From contig NZ_JABJXT010000001.1 in the NCBI RefSeq assembly GCF_013155295.1, forward strand, positions 248,001-312,000: DNA of 64,000 nucleotides, read 5' to 3'. Positions 36,925-45,850 of the stretch are shown piece after piece (the stretch's first letter is position 1; each line of letters opens with the position of its first letter). The position numbers were made by a program, and so were the translations under genes. This DNA comes from Pseudogemmobacter hezensis. GTDB taxonomy: Bacteria > Pseudomonadota > Alphaproteobacteria > Rhodobacterales > Rhodobacteraceae. A model generated the notes under the pieces. The model saw only the letters and a list, made by a program, of their open reading frames with translations. It was not told where the DNA came from and did not search any database.

Positions 36925-39900
36925 ATGCGTGCACAGGATCAGGCGGCGGCCCCTGCAGACAGCAGCCCGACCGTGACCGGAAATCCCCCCCCCGACGCCC
37001 GCCCCCTGACCGAGGCGCAAGAGGGGCTTTGGTATTTCCAGGCGCTGGATCCGGCCAATCCGATCCTGAACACCGGGCAATATCTGGAACTGACGGGCGC
37101 GGTCGATCTGGCAGCCCTGCGTGAGGCGCTGGCGCAGACCATCGCGGAATCCCAGGCGCTGCATCTGCGCTTTGGCGCGGGCGCGGATGGCCCCGTGCAA
37201 TGGCTCAGCCCCGATCCGGTGACGGTCTCTGAGACAGACCTGCGCGATCACCCCGACGCGAAGGCCCGGGCTCTGGCGATGATGCGCCAGGACACAGACC
37301 GCGCCATCGATCTGGCCCGCGAACCTGTCGCAGCTTTTGCGCTTTTCCTGCTGCCCGACCGCGTTTTCCTTTATGAACGCATCCATCACCTGGCGATCGA
37401 CGGCTATGGCATGGTGCTGATCACCAACCGCATCGGCGAGCATTACGGCCATCTGACGGGCCAGGCCCCGGCACCCCTGCCCTTCCCGTCGCTGACCCGC
37501 GCCGATGATGAGGATGCGCTCTACCGCGCCTCGGATCGCCGCCAGACCGATGCCGCCTGGTGGCGGGCGCAGATGGCCGGGCTGCCGGGCGTCACCAGCC
37601 CCGGCACCCTCGGCGGTGAGCGGGCGATCAGCGCCCATGAGTTCCGCCGCGAAAGCCTCTGGCTGCCGCCCGCGCTGACCGCCAGCCTGGCCGCGTTTTC
37701 GCAGGCGCATAAACTCGGCTGGCCCGATGTGCTGACCGCGCTGACCGGGGCTTACCTCGCCCGCTGGGCGGCAGGCGATGACGGCGATGGCGAGGCGGTG
37801 ATCGGCATGCCCTTCATGGCGCGGATGGGGCGCAAGATCGCCCGCCTGCCCTGTATGGCGATGAATGTGCTGCCCCACCGCATCCGCCCCGATGAGGCGC
37901 TGCCCCTGCCAGACTGGCTGGCGGCTGAGGCCCAGGCGATGCGGGAATCGCGCAAACACGGCCTTTATCGGTCCGAGCAGCTGCGCCGTGACCTGGGGCT
38001 GATCGGCGGGGCCCGCCGTCTTTATGGGCCCCTGATCAATGTGCAGCCCTTTGATCGCCCTCCGGTCTTTCCCGGCCTTGATGTGCAGCTGCATATCCTG
38101 GGCGCGGGCGCGGTTGAGGATCTGACCTTCACCTTCCGGGGCGATCCTGACGCAGGCATCCTGTTCGAGACCGACGCCAATCCCGGCCTTTACAGCTCTG
38201 ATGACACCCGCGCCCATGCGCTGCGCCTGATCGCCTTCCTGACAGCGGCGTTGCAGGCGCAACGGCTGCTCGATGTGCCCTCGGCCAGCCCGGCAGAGAT
38301 CGCGGCTGATGACGCCCGCGCCAAAGCCACCCGCCAGGATCTGCCCGATGTGACGCTGGTCGATCTGATCCTGGCGCAGATGCAGGCCAGCCCAGATGCC
38401 CCCGCCCTGCGCGACCAGACACAGCGCCTGACCTATGCCGAATTTGACGCGCAGACCGCCGCGCTGGCGCAAAGCCTGATCGCGCGTGATGCCGGGCCAG
38501 AGAGCATCATCGCCGTGGCGATGGAGCGCTCTGCCGCCCTGTCCATCGCGCTTGTTGCCATCATGCGGGCAGGCGCCGCCTATCTGCCGCTTGACCCCGA
38601 TCACCCGCCCGAGCGGCTGGCCGCGATCCTTGCGATGGCGCAGCCCCTGCTGACGCTGACCAGCCCGGAAATCGCCTCAAGCCTGCCGCCGGATGCAACT
38701 TTGCTGCTGCCGGACGCCTGGCCGAAATCCACCCCCGCAACCCCACTGCCGCGCCCCGCGATCAATGGCGACAGCCTCGCCTATGTGATCTACACCTCCG
38801 GCTCGACCGGGGCGCCCAAAGGCGTGATGATCGAACAACGCGCCATCGTGAACCGCCTGTTGTGGATGCGCGATCACTACGGCATCGGCCCTGCCGACCG
38901 CATCCTGCAAAAGACCCCCGCCACATTCGACGTCTCGGTATGGGAGTTTTTCCTGCCCTATATCTCTGGCGCAGAGCTGGTCATGGCCCCCCCCGGCGCC
39001 CATCGTGACCCCACCGCCATTGCCGGGCTGATCGCAGAGCATCAGATCACCACGCTGCATTTCGTGCCCTCGATGCTGTCGGCCTTTCTGGCCGCGCCGG
39101 CCTCGGACGGGCTGCAGATCGCCCGCACCTTCTGTTCGGGCGAGGAACTTACCGCCGATCAGCGGGGCCGTTTCCACGCCCGCATCAAAGGCGAGCTGCA
39201 CAATCTTTACGGCCCGACCGAGGCCGCCGTCGATGTCAGCTACTGGCCTGCCACGTCTGAGGACCGCTCGAACCCGCTGCCGATCGGCTGGCCGGTCTGG
39301 AACACAAGGCTTTCGGTGCTCGATCACCATCTGCGCCCGGTGCCGCCGGGCATGCCGGGCAATCTTTACCTCGGCGGGGTGCAGCTGGCGCGGGGCTATC
39401 TGGGCCGCCCCGATCTGACCGCAGAACGCTTCATCCCCGATCCCCGCGCATCGGAAATCGGCCAGCCCGACAGCCGCCTCTACGCCACCGGCGATGTGGC
39501 AAAACTGCGCCCTGACGGGGCGGTGGTCTATCTGGGCCGCTCGGATCATCAGGTGAAGCTGCGCGGCCTGCGGATCGAGCTGGGCGAGATCGAGGCCGCG
39601 ATCATGGCCAGCGGCCTGGCCCGCGAATGCGTGGTTCTGGCGCGAGAGGACCGGGCGGGCGAAAAGCGTCTGGTCGCCTATCTGGTGCCCGAGGCGGGCT
39701 ATGCACCGGGCCTGCTGGCCCCGCGTCTTGCCGCCCGCCTGCCCGCCTATATGGTGCCCGGCTCTGAGGTCACGCTGGCCGCCCTGCCCGTCACCGCCAA
39801 TGGCAAGCTGGACCGCAAGGCCCTGCCCGCGCCTGAGTTCCACGCCTCGGGCCGCGATGCCGCCACCGGGGCCGAGCGGCTTTTGGCCAGGCTTTACGCC

Positions 39901-40881
39901 GAGATCCTGCATCTCGACGCCCCCGCCCCGGTCGAGGCGGATTTCTTCGCGCTTGGCGGCGACAGCCTTTCGGCCGTGCGCCTGTGCCTGCGCATCACCG
40001 AGGAAACCGGGCGCGATCCGGGCCTTGGCACCATCTTCGAGAACCCGATCCTGGATATGCTGGCCGCGAAACTTGACGCGGCTGGCCCCACCGATGACGG
40101 GCTTGGCCCGCTGATCCGGCTGGCCCAGGGCGCGCCGGACCTTGCGCCTTTGGTCCTGATCCATCCGGCGGGGGGGCTTGGCTGGGGCTATCGCGGGCTG
40201 GCGCGGGCGGTGTCACGCGACAGCAACCGCAGCGTCTTTGCCATCCAGCACCCAGGGCTGAACCCCGAGCAGCCGCTGCCCGAAAGCCTCGGCAGTCTCG
40301 CCACCCGCTATGCGGATCTGATCAACCGCGCCCAGCCCCTGGGCATAATCCACCTGGCAGGCTGGTCAGTGGGCGGCATCATCGCCCAGGAGCTGGCGGC
40401 TGAACTTTCACAGATGGGCCGCGAGGTCGGGCTGCTCGCGCTTTTGGACAGCTATCCGACCGATGTCTGGCGGGATGAGCCTGAACCAGACCCCGTCGCC
40501 GCCCTCCGGGCGCTGCTGGCAATCGCAGGCTATGACCCCGAGGCACATCATGACCTTGATACGCGGGCGAAGGTGGTGGCCTTCCTGCGCGCCGGTGACA
40601 GTGCGATGGGGGCCCTGCCCGATCTGGTGCTGGACGGTGTCGTGCGGCTGGTGACCGACACCAACCGCCTGGTGCGCAGCCATCAACATCGCCATTACGA
40701 CGGGGCGCTGACCCATATCCGCGCCGGGCGCGACCATCAGGACCGCGATCTGACCGCCGCCCTCTGGCAGCCCTATGCGGGCGCGGTTGAGGCGCTGGAG
40801 GTGCCCTTCGTGCATGCCGAAATGATCGCACCCGCCGCCGTGGCGCTGATCGCACCGGAACTGACAAAGCGGATGGCGTAA
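36925..40881 (+). CDS. entF: EntF-like nonribosomal peptide synthetase (C-A-PCP-TE)
   Basis: 1318 residues from ATG 36925, one base after the carrier-protein stop. Condensation domain: HHLAIDG at 154-160. Adenylation domain about 480-970: YTSGSTGAPKGV, then FDVSVWEFF, HFVPSMLSAFL, FCSGEEL and YGPTEAAVDVSYW, which match the serine-activating EntF pocket, so L-Ser is the predicted substrate. PCP: GGDSLS with S1014. Thioesterase: GWSVGG with S1148 and a late histidine in VPFVHAEM. Together with the ligase and carrier protein it should make a dihydroxybenzoyl-serine oligomer, as in enterobactin. The cyclisation degree cannot be read from sequence. Confidence 0.93.
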   Translation: MRAQDQAAAPADSSPTVTGNPPPDARPLTEAQEGLWYFQALDPANPILNTGQYLELTGAVDLAALREALAQTIAESQALHLRFGAGADGPVQWLSPDPVTVSETDLRDHPDAKARALAMMRQDTDRAIDLAREPVAAFALFLLPDRVFLYERIHHLAIDGYGMVLITNRIGEHYGHLTGQAPAPLPFPSLTRADDEDALYRASDRRQTDAAWWRAQMAGLPGVTSPGTLGGERAISAHEFRRESLWLPPALTASLAAFSQAHKLGWPDVLTALTGAYLARWAAGDDGDGEAVIGMPFMARMGRKIARLPCMAMNVLPHRIRPDEALPLPDWLAAEAQAMRESRKHGLYRSEQLRRDLGLIGGARRLYGPLINVQPFDRPPVFPGLDVQLHILGAGAVEDLTFTFRGDPDAGILFETDANPGLYSSDDTRAHALRLIAFLTAALQAQRLLDVPSASPAEIAADDARAKATRQDLPDVTLVDLILAQMQASPDAPALRDQTQRLTYAEFDAQTAALAQSLIARDAGPESIIAVAMERSAALSIALVAIMRAGAAYLPLDPDHPPERLAAILAMAQPLLTLTSPEIASSLPPDATLLLPDAWPKSTPATPLPRPAINGDSLAYVIYTSGSTGAPKGVMIEQRAIVNRLLWMRDHYGIGPADRILQKTPATFDVSVWEFFLPYISGAELVMAPPGAHRDPTAIAGLIAEHQITTLHFVPSMLSAFLAAPASDGLQIARTFCSGEELTADQRGRFHARIKGELHNLYGPTEAAVDVSYWPATSEDRSNPLPIGWPVWNTRLSVLDHHLRPVPPGMPGNLYLGGVQLARGYLGRPDLTAERFIPDPRASEIGQPDSRLYATGDVAKLRPDGAVVYLGRSDHQVKLRGLRIELGEIEAAIMASGLARECVVLAREDRAGEKRLVAYLVPEAGYAPGLLAPRLAARLPAYMVPGSEVTLAALPVTANGKLDRKALPAPEFHASGRDAATGAERLLARLYAEILHLDAPAPVEADFFALGGDSLSAVRLCLRITEETGRDPGLGTIFENPILDMLAAKLDAAGPTDDGLGPLIRLAQGAPDLAPLVLIHPAGGLGWGYRGLARAVSRDSNRSVFAIQHPGLNPEQPLPESLGSLATRYADLINRAQPLGIIHLAGWSVGGIIAQELAAELSQMGREVGLLALLDSYPTDVWRDEPEPDPVAALRALLAIAGYDPEAHHDLDTRAKVVAFLRAGDSAMGALPDLVLDGVVRLVTDTNRLVRSHQHRHYDGALTHIRAGRDHQDRDLTAALWQPYAGAVEALEVPFVHAEMIAPAAVALIAPELTKRMA

Positions 40882-40891
40882 GGACGAGACA

Positions 40892-40921
40892 GAGGCGTCA
40901 GGCGCAAGAGCCTGACGTCTC
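40892..40921. terminator. Hairpin between the convergent entF and esterase genes
   Basis: A 12-bp stem (40892-40903 with 40910-40921, one G-T pair) closes a six-base loop in the 60-bp gap between convergent genes. Its position suits a bidirectional terminator, though T-runs are short. Confidence 0.6.
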
Positions 40922-40941
40922 AGGTTTCAGCCCGACCTGCC

Positions 40942-41793
40942 TCACCCCATGGCGAAAGGCAGCGCCAACGGCAGCGATCCGGCGATGGTCTGGATATGGA
41001 CATGGTCGGGCAGCACATGGATCTGCGGCGCAAATCCCGGATGCGCGGCCAGGCCCTGGACAAACTCCATCGTCGCCGGGGCCGGGCCGTCAGGGGCTGG
41101 CCCGCTGGCCCCGGTGCGCTTTTCCTTATCGCCAAGCGCCATCATCAGCGCGGGGGCCTGCACATGCGGGGCGGCACTGGCCGCAACCCGGCGGATCAGC
41201 GCCTCATCCCACCAGATCGAGGGGCTGATCGCCGCATAGCGCGCAAAGGCCCCGGGCCGCGACAGCGCCGCATAAAGCGTGAACAGCCCGCCAAAGGAAT
41301 GCCCCCACAGGCTGCGCCGGGCCGGATCGACGGCGATCCCCTCTTCGGCAGCCTGACGCAAAGGCCCGATCAGCCGGTCAAGAAACAGCCCCGCGCCCCC
41401 GGCCATGCGCCCCTCATGCACGTGATCGGGGCGGATCCCATCGGCATCCGCGCCGGGCGCATCCAGGTCAGGCGCGGTGAAATCCAGCGTGCGCCTCTCA
41501 CGCGAGAACTGCCGGTCGGTGTCATAGCCCACCCCCGCCAGCACCAGCCCCGGCACCAGCGCCAGATGCGCGGCGGTCAGGTAATCAAAGGCGGCGTTGC
41601 CATCCAGCATATAAAGGATCGGCCACCCCGCCGCAGGCGGCGGCGTCTTTGGCACCGCCAGGTAAAGACGATGCCCCGGCCCCACCTGCACGACCTTTTG
41701 CGACAGGTGATGTGTATCCGCACCATCGCTGAGGATTTTCAGCGTCGCGGGCTGTCTTGCATGATCCGGGCCTGCGGTTCCTGTCGCTGACAT
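40942..41793 (-). CDS. Siderophore esterase (Fes/IroE/BesA-type)
   Basis: The 283-residue alpha/beta hydrolase has the oxyanion/N-terminal region WPILYMLDGNAAFD, the nucleophile motif SLWGHSFGGLF, SPSIWWDEAL and the C-terminal histidine in VLPDHVHIQTIAG; this is the esterase D/IroE pattern. It lacks an N-terminal Fes domain, so it looks more like IroE or BesA. It should hydrolyse serine trilactone or linear ester bonds of the catecholate siderophore to release iron. No signal peptide is obvious, so it is probably cytoplasmic. Confidence 0.87.
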   Translation of the reverse strand: MSATGTAGPDHARQPATLKILSDGADTHHLSQKVVQVGPGHRLYLAVPKTPPPAAGWPILYMLDGNAAFDYLTAAHLALVPGLVLAGVGYDTDRQFSRERRTLDFTAPDLDAPGADADGIRPDHVHEGRMAGGAGLFLDRLIGPLRQAAEEGIAVDPARRSLWGHSFGGLFTLYAALSRPGAFARYAAISPSIWWDEALIRRVAASAAPHVQAPALMMALGDKEKRTGASGPAPDGPAPATMEFVQGLAAHPGFAPQIHVLPDHVHIQTIAGSLPLALPFAMG

Positions 41794-41953
41794 CTTGCCT
41801 CTCTGTTCCCCCCGGCAAAGCCGGATCCCCTGCTGCGGCGCAGGTTTATCCCTGCAATCACCGGATTGACCAGTGCCCGCCCGCCCCGCGCAACTCTTCG
41901 CCGAAGAGATACGGGCCTGGCCCCGGCTGCACCAGAGGGGGTGGTGAATTAGT

Positions 41954-41968
41954 TGACAATCTCTCTCA
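41954..41968. promoter_or_regulatory. Iron-box (TGA-N9-TCA) in the esterase/yncE divergent spacer
   Basis: TGA (41954-41956), nine bases, TCA (41966-41968) match the IRO box bound by the iron-sulfur regulator RirA in Rhizobiales and Rhodobacteraceae. It overlaps a TTGACA -35-like hexamer, with TATACT shortly downstream (spacing 14, short). The site is 104 bp before the yncE-like start and could repress both divergent genes when iron is plentiful. Confidence 0.5.
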
Positions 41969-42071
41969 AGAATATACTGCTGCGTCCATCCCAGAGCGGC
42001 AGAGCGGCCCGATGGCTGATCCGGTCCAGGCCTTTAACCCGTTCACGCGTCTTTGATCTCAGGAGACAGAT

Positions 42072-43520
42072 ATGGCACCCCGAAAGTTCACAAAGGCACG
42101 CAGCCTGATTACAGCCTCTGCACTTGCCCTTGGTGTGATGGCAGCCCCGCTGGCAAGCCCGCTGGCCGCCGAGACGATCTTTTCCGCCACCACCGACGGC
42201 TTTTCGGGCCAGGTCCGGGCGGGCGCGGCAGAGCCGGGCCAGGCCATCGTGGCCGGCAGCAAGGTCTCGATCACCGGCGAGCGGCTGATCCCCGGCCAGC
42301 AGGTCACCCTGATGCGCGGCAATACCGTGCTGAATGAGGGCGGCCCGATCACCGTCGACAATGAGGGCAAGTTCCGCTTTGATCTGACGCTGGACAAAGC
42401 GGCGGTCACCGGCCTGCAGCCGATCCTGGTCATTGCCGAAAACCCCTCTTCTGCAACGGTGGTCGATCTGAAAATTTCCCCCGATCTTGCCATTCAGGGC
42501 GCTGAGAAATTCGATATCGCCAGCGCCCCGGTGACGCGTGGCCTTTATCAGCTGGCCTATAGCCCCTCGCGTCATGCTTTCTATGTCACCTCGGCCGTTG
42601 GCCGCCCGCCGGTCAGGGAATCGGCGCTGTCGAAGGTTGATCCCGACACGCTGGACGTGGTCGCGCAGATCACCCCCGGTGCCGCCCCCGTCCAGGAAGG
42701 TGGCCCCGCCCCGGCTGCCGATGATGATGGCCGCCCGGCGCTTTACGCGGTCTATGGCCTTGGCCTGAATGAGACCACGGGCGAATTGTGGACCACCAAC
42801 ACCCGCCAGAATACCATCGCCGTTTACAAGGCCGATGATCTGGCGCTGGTCAAACAGTTCGAGCCCGATTTCATCTCGCATCCCTTCAGCATCCAGGTCG
42901 ATGAGGCCGCAGGGCGCATCTATATCTCGGCGGCGCGTTCGCCGGTGATCGAGGTGATCGACGCGAAAACCCACAAAAAGCTGGAGCCCTATACCATCCC
43001 CTCGCAGCTGCGCGGTCAGACCTTCGGCACCCAGGACATCCATTTCGACGCGAAAACCGGCAAGCTGTTCGCCGCCTCGAATGCGACGCCCGAGCTGGCG
43101 GTGATCGACACCAAAACCGGCGAGATCCGCGTGACGCCGCTGCCCGGCTCGATCGGGGCGGCCTCGGTTGCCTATGACAATCAGGACGATCTGATTTTCG
43201 TCGCATCCCAGGGCACCGACAATCTGCTGATCGTCAATGGCGCCGATGGCGCGGTGCTGCATGATGTCGAGACCGGGGCGAATGCGCTTTACGTGACCTT
43301 CGAGCCGAAAAGCCGTCTGGCCTTTGTCGGCAATCGCGGCGCGGGCACCATCACCGTCGTCGATACCGAGGGCAAAGTGGTCGCCAATCTCGACGCAGGC
43401 AGCCTGCCAAATGAGCTGGTCGCCGACAGCGAGGGCACCGTCTGGGCGGTGAACAAATCGCGCGGCGAGAATGACGACAGCGGCGACCGCATCTGGCGCA
43501 TCCGGCCGAAAGCCGAATAA
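42072..43520 (+). CDS. Periplasmic YncE-like beta-propeller protein
   Basis: The 482-residue protein has a signal peptide (ITASALALGVMAAPLASPLAAE), a beta-rich N-terminal domain of about 110 residues (SKVSITGERLIPGQQVTLMRGN, read in part as GERLIPGQQVTL), and a seven-bladed propeller with repeating units such as RLAFVGNRGAGTITVVDTEG. E. coli YncE is iron-responsive, and here the gene heads the siderophore transport genes, so a role in handling ferric siderophore in the periplasm is likely. No enzymatic residues are evident. A strong hairpin follows the stop, which may set a higher mRNA level for this gene. Confidence 0.82.
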   Translation: MAPRKFTKARSLITASALALGVMAAPLASPLAAETIFSATTDGFSGQVRAGAAEPGQAIVAGSKVSITGERLIPGQQVTLMRGNTVLNEGGPITVDNEGKFRFDLTLDKAAVTGLQPILVIAENPSSATVVDLKISPDLAIQGAEKFDIASAPVTRGLYQLAYSPSRHAFYVTSAVGRPPVRESALSKVDPDTLDVVAQITPGAAPVQEGGPAPAADDDGRPALYAVYGLGLNETTGELWTTNTRQNTIAVYKADDLALVKQFEPDFISHPFSIQVDEAAGRIYISAARSPVIEVIDAKTHKKLEPYTIPSQLRGQTFGTQDIHFDAKTGKLFAASNATPELAVIDTKTGEIRVTPLPGSIGAASVAYDNQDDLIFVASQGTDNLLIVNGADGAVLHDVETGANALYVTFEPKSRLAFVGNRGAGTITVVDTEGKVVANLDAGSLPNELVADSEGTVWAVNKSRGENDDSGDRIWRIRPKAE

Positions 43521-43541
43521 GTCAGAGGCTGAAAGACAATT

Positions 43542-43574
43542 CCAAAGGGGGCGGGTATCATCCGCCCCCTTTGG
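43542..43574 (+). terminator. Strong hairpin after the yncE-like gene
   Basis: A perfect 13-bp stem (43542-43554 with 43562-43574) has a seven-base loop; the T-run is contained in the stem. It probably terminates part of the transcription before the transporter genes. Confidence 0.65.
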
Positions 43575-43646
43575 CCGTGACAGGCTGGCCCGCCGCCGAT
43601 TGCGGCCAGCTGCAGGCAACCACCCGACCCGTGCAGGGGGCTATTT

Positions 43647-44777
43647 ATGATCTCTTTCCGCCCGCTTTCTTTCGTCTCACGTCCCTTTCGTCCGCTTGCC
43701 CTGGCCGCCGCGCTGATCTGCGCCCATGTGATGCCAGCCCTGGCCGAGATCCGCGCCACCGATATTCTGGGCCGCGAGGTGGTGCTTGACGCCCCCGCCA
43801 CCCGCATCGTGCTGGGCGAAGGGCGGCATATGGCGGTGCTGGGGCTTTTGCATGCCGATCCGGTTGCAAAAGTGGTGGGCTGGCGCGGCGACAAGGCGCT
43901 GGACGAGCCGACACTTGCCGCCTACCGCGCCAAATTCCCGGCGATTGATGCGATTGCGCAGGTCGGCTCGGGCAACCGCGACCTCTCGGTCGAGACGATC
44001 ATCTCGCGGCAACCGGATCTGGTGGTGCTTTCGCTGATGGATCAGGGCGATCCGGCGATGGAACGCGCCCGCGAGCAGCTGGAATCGGCAGGTATCGCCG
44101 TGGCTTACGTGGATTTCTTCGCGCATCCGCAGGAAAACTCGATCCCCTCGCTGCGGCTGCTGGGCAAGCTGACCGACGGTGAGGCCCGGGCCGAGGAATT
44201 TGCCGAATTCTATGAGACCCGCCTTGCCCGCATCCGCACGCGGCTGCAGGATCCGGCGATCAAACGCCCCAGCGTGTTCTTCCACGTTCATGCCGCGCCG
44301 ACGAATTGCTGCTCGACCGTCGGCTCTGGCGTGTTTCGGGATTTCATCCAGACCGCAGGCGGCGCGAATATCGGCTCGGATGTGGTGCAGGGCGTGCTGG
44401 GCAATGTCAGCCTGGAATTTCTGATCGGCGCCGATCCCGATTTCTACATCGCCACGGGGGGCGCGCATATGAAGGCCCGCGGCGGGCTGGTGCTGGGCTC
44501 TGCCGTCAGCACCGAAGAGGCCCGCGCCAGCTTTGACGCGCTGATCGGGGCCACCGGATTTTCGGCCCTGACGGCGGTTGAGAAGGGCCGCGCCCATGGC
44601 GTCTGGCACCTCTTCAACGACACGCCCAGCCATATCGCGCTGATCGAATATCTGGCCAAAGCCTTTCACCCTGACCTTTTCCAGGACGTTGACCCCGATG
44701 CAACGCTGCGCGAGATAGAGACACGCTTTTCCCCCGTCAGCGTGCCCGGCACCTGGTGGATCACCACCGCCAACTGA
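43647..44777 (+). CDS. Iron-siderophore ABC transporter, periplasmic binding protein (FecB/FepB-like)
   Basis: The 376-residue protein has a signal peptide (LALAAALICAHVMPALA) and the class III binding-protein fold. Typical features are the lobe start IRATDILGREVVLDAPATRIV, QPDLVVLSLMDQGDPAMERA and the C-terminal lobe HVHAAPTNCCSTVGSG. AGGGGGCT stands shortly before the ATG. It is the capturing component for the permease and ATPase that follow, most likely for a ferric catecholate. Confidence 0.88.
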   Translation: MISFRPLSFVSRPFRPLALAAALICAHVMPALAEIRATDILGREVVLDAPATRIVLGEGRHMAVLGLLHADPVAKVVGWRGDKALDEPTLAAYRAKFPAIDAIAQVGSGNRDLSVETIISRQPDLVVLSLMDQGDPAMERAREQLESAGIAVAYVDFFAHPQENSIPSLRLLGKLTDGEARAEEFAEFYETRLARIRTRLQDPAIKRPSVFFHVHAAPTNCCSTVGSGVFRDFIQTAGGANIGSDVVQGVLGNVSLEFLIGADPDFYIATGGAHMKARGGLVLGSAVSTEEARASFDALIGATGFSALTAVEKGRAHGVWHLFNDTPSHIALIEYLAKAFHPDLFQDVDPDATLREIETRFSPVSVPGTWWITTAN

Positions 44778-44809
44778 CCGCCCGACTGACCGCCTTACAA
44801 GAAATCCAG

Positions 44810-45850
44810 ATGTCCGACACCGCGCCATTGCACGACTATCATCGGCAGAACCGCCGCCGTCTCTGGCTTGTGCTGGCGATGATCGTCATGGCGCTGCTGG
44901 CAGTGGTGGTTGATCTGACCACCGGCCCCTCGGGCCTGCCGCTGTCGGAAACGATCCGGGCGCTGACCGGGGGCGAGGTTGCACGCGGCACCTCGGTCAT
45001 CATCTGGCAGGTGCGCCTGCCCATCGCCATCATGGCGCTGCTGGTGGGGGCTGCGCTGGCGCTGGCCGGGGCAGAGATGCAGACCGTGCTTGAAAACCCC
45101 CTGGCCGAGCCCTTTACGCTGGGCGTCTCGGCGGCAGCAGCGCTTGGCGCGGGCGTCGCCATCGTGCTTGGCCTGACCCTGCCCTTCCTGCCCCCTGGCT
45201 GGAGCATTACCGCCAATGCCTTCCTCTTCTCGCTGGGCGCACTTGGGCTTTTGCAGCTGATGGGGCGCTTACGCGGCGGCGGGCCAGAGGTGCTGATCCT
45301 CTTTGGCATCGCGCTGAACTTCACCGCCGCCGCCTTCCTGTCGCTGTTGCAGTTCATCGCCTCGGCCGAGGATCTGCAGCAGCTGGTGATCTGGACCATG
45401 GGCAGCCTGCAGGCGGTGACCTGGACCTCTGTCACCATTCTGGCGCTGATCCTTTTGCTGACGGTGCCCTTCGCGCTGGCCGCCTCCTGGCGGCTGACCG
45501 CGCTGCGGCTGGGCGAGGAACAGGCGCGCGGCTTTGGCGTCGATGTCACCGCGCTGCGCCGCTGGGCGCTTTTGCGGGTCAGCCTGCTGGCCGCCACCGC
45601 CGTTTCGATGGTGGGCGTCATCGGCTTTATCGGTCTGGCCGGCCCCCATATCGCCCGCATGCTGGTGGGCGAGGATCACCGCTTCATGCTGCCCGCCAGC
45701 ATCGCCACCGGGGCGCTTTTGATGTCAGCCGCCTCGACGCTGTCGAAACTGCTGATCCCCGGCACGCTGCTGCCGATCGGCCTTGTCACCTCGCTGATCG
45801 GGCTGCCGATCTTCTTCTGGCTGATCCTGCGCGGAAGGTCCGCCCGATGA
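44810..45850 (+). CDS. Iron-siderophore ABC transporter permease (FecCD family)
   Basis: 346 residues from ATG 44810. Ten hydrophobic segments are visible, with RLPIAIMALLVGAALALAGAEMQ and GVIGFIGLAGPHIARMLVG, both hallmarks of FecCD permeases. E. coli enterobactin import uses two different permeases (FepD and FepG); only one is encoded here, so it likely works as a homodimer like BtuC. It overlaps the ATPase gene by 4 bp. Confidence 0.92.
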   Translation: MSDTAPLHDYHRQNRRRLWLVLAMIVMALLAVVVDLTTGPSGLPLSETIRALTGGEVARGTSVIIWQVRLPIAIMALLVGAALALAGAEMQTVLENPLAEPFTLGVSAAAALGAGVAIVLGLTLPFLPPGWSITANAFLFSLGALGLLQLMGRLRGGGPEVLILFGIALNFTAAAFLSLLQFIASAEDLQQLVIWTMGSLQAVTWTSVTILALILLLTVPFALAASWRLTALRLGEEQARGFGVDVTALRRWALLRVSLLAATAVSMVGVIGFIGLAGPHIARMLVGEDHRFMLPASIATGALLMSAASTLSKLLIPGTLLPIGLVTSLIGLPIFFWLILRGRSAR

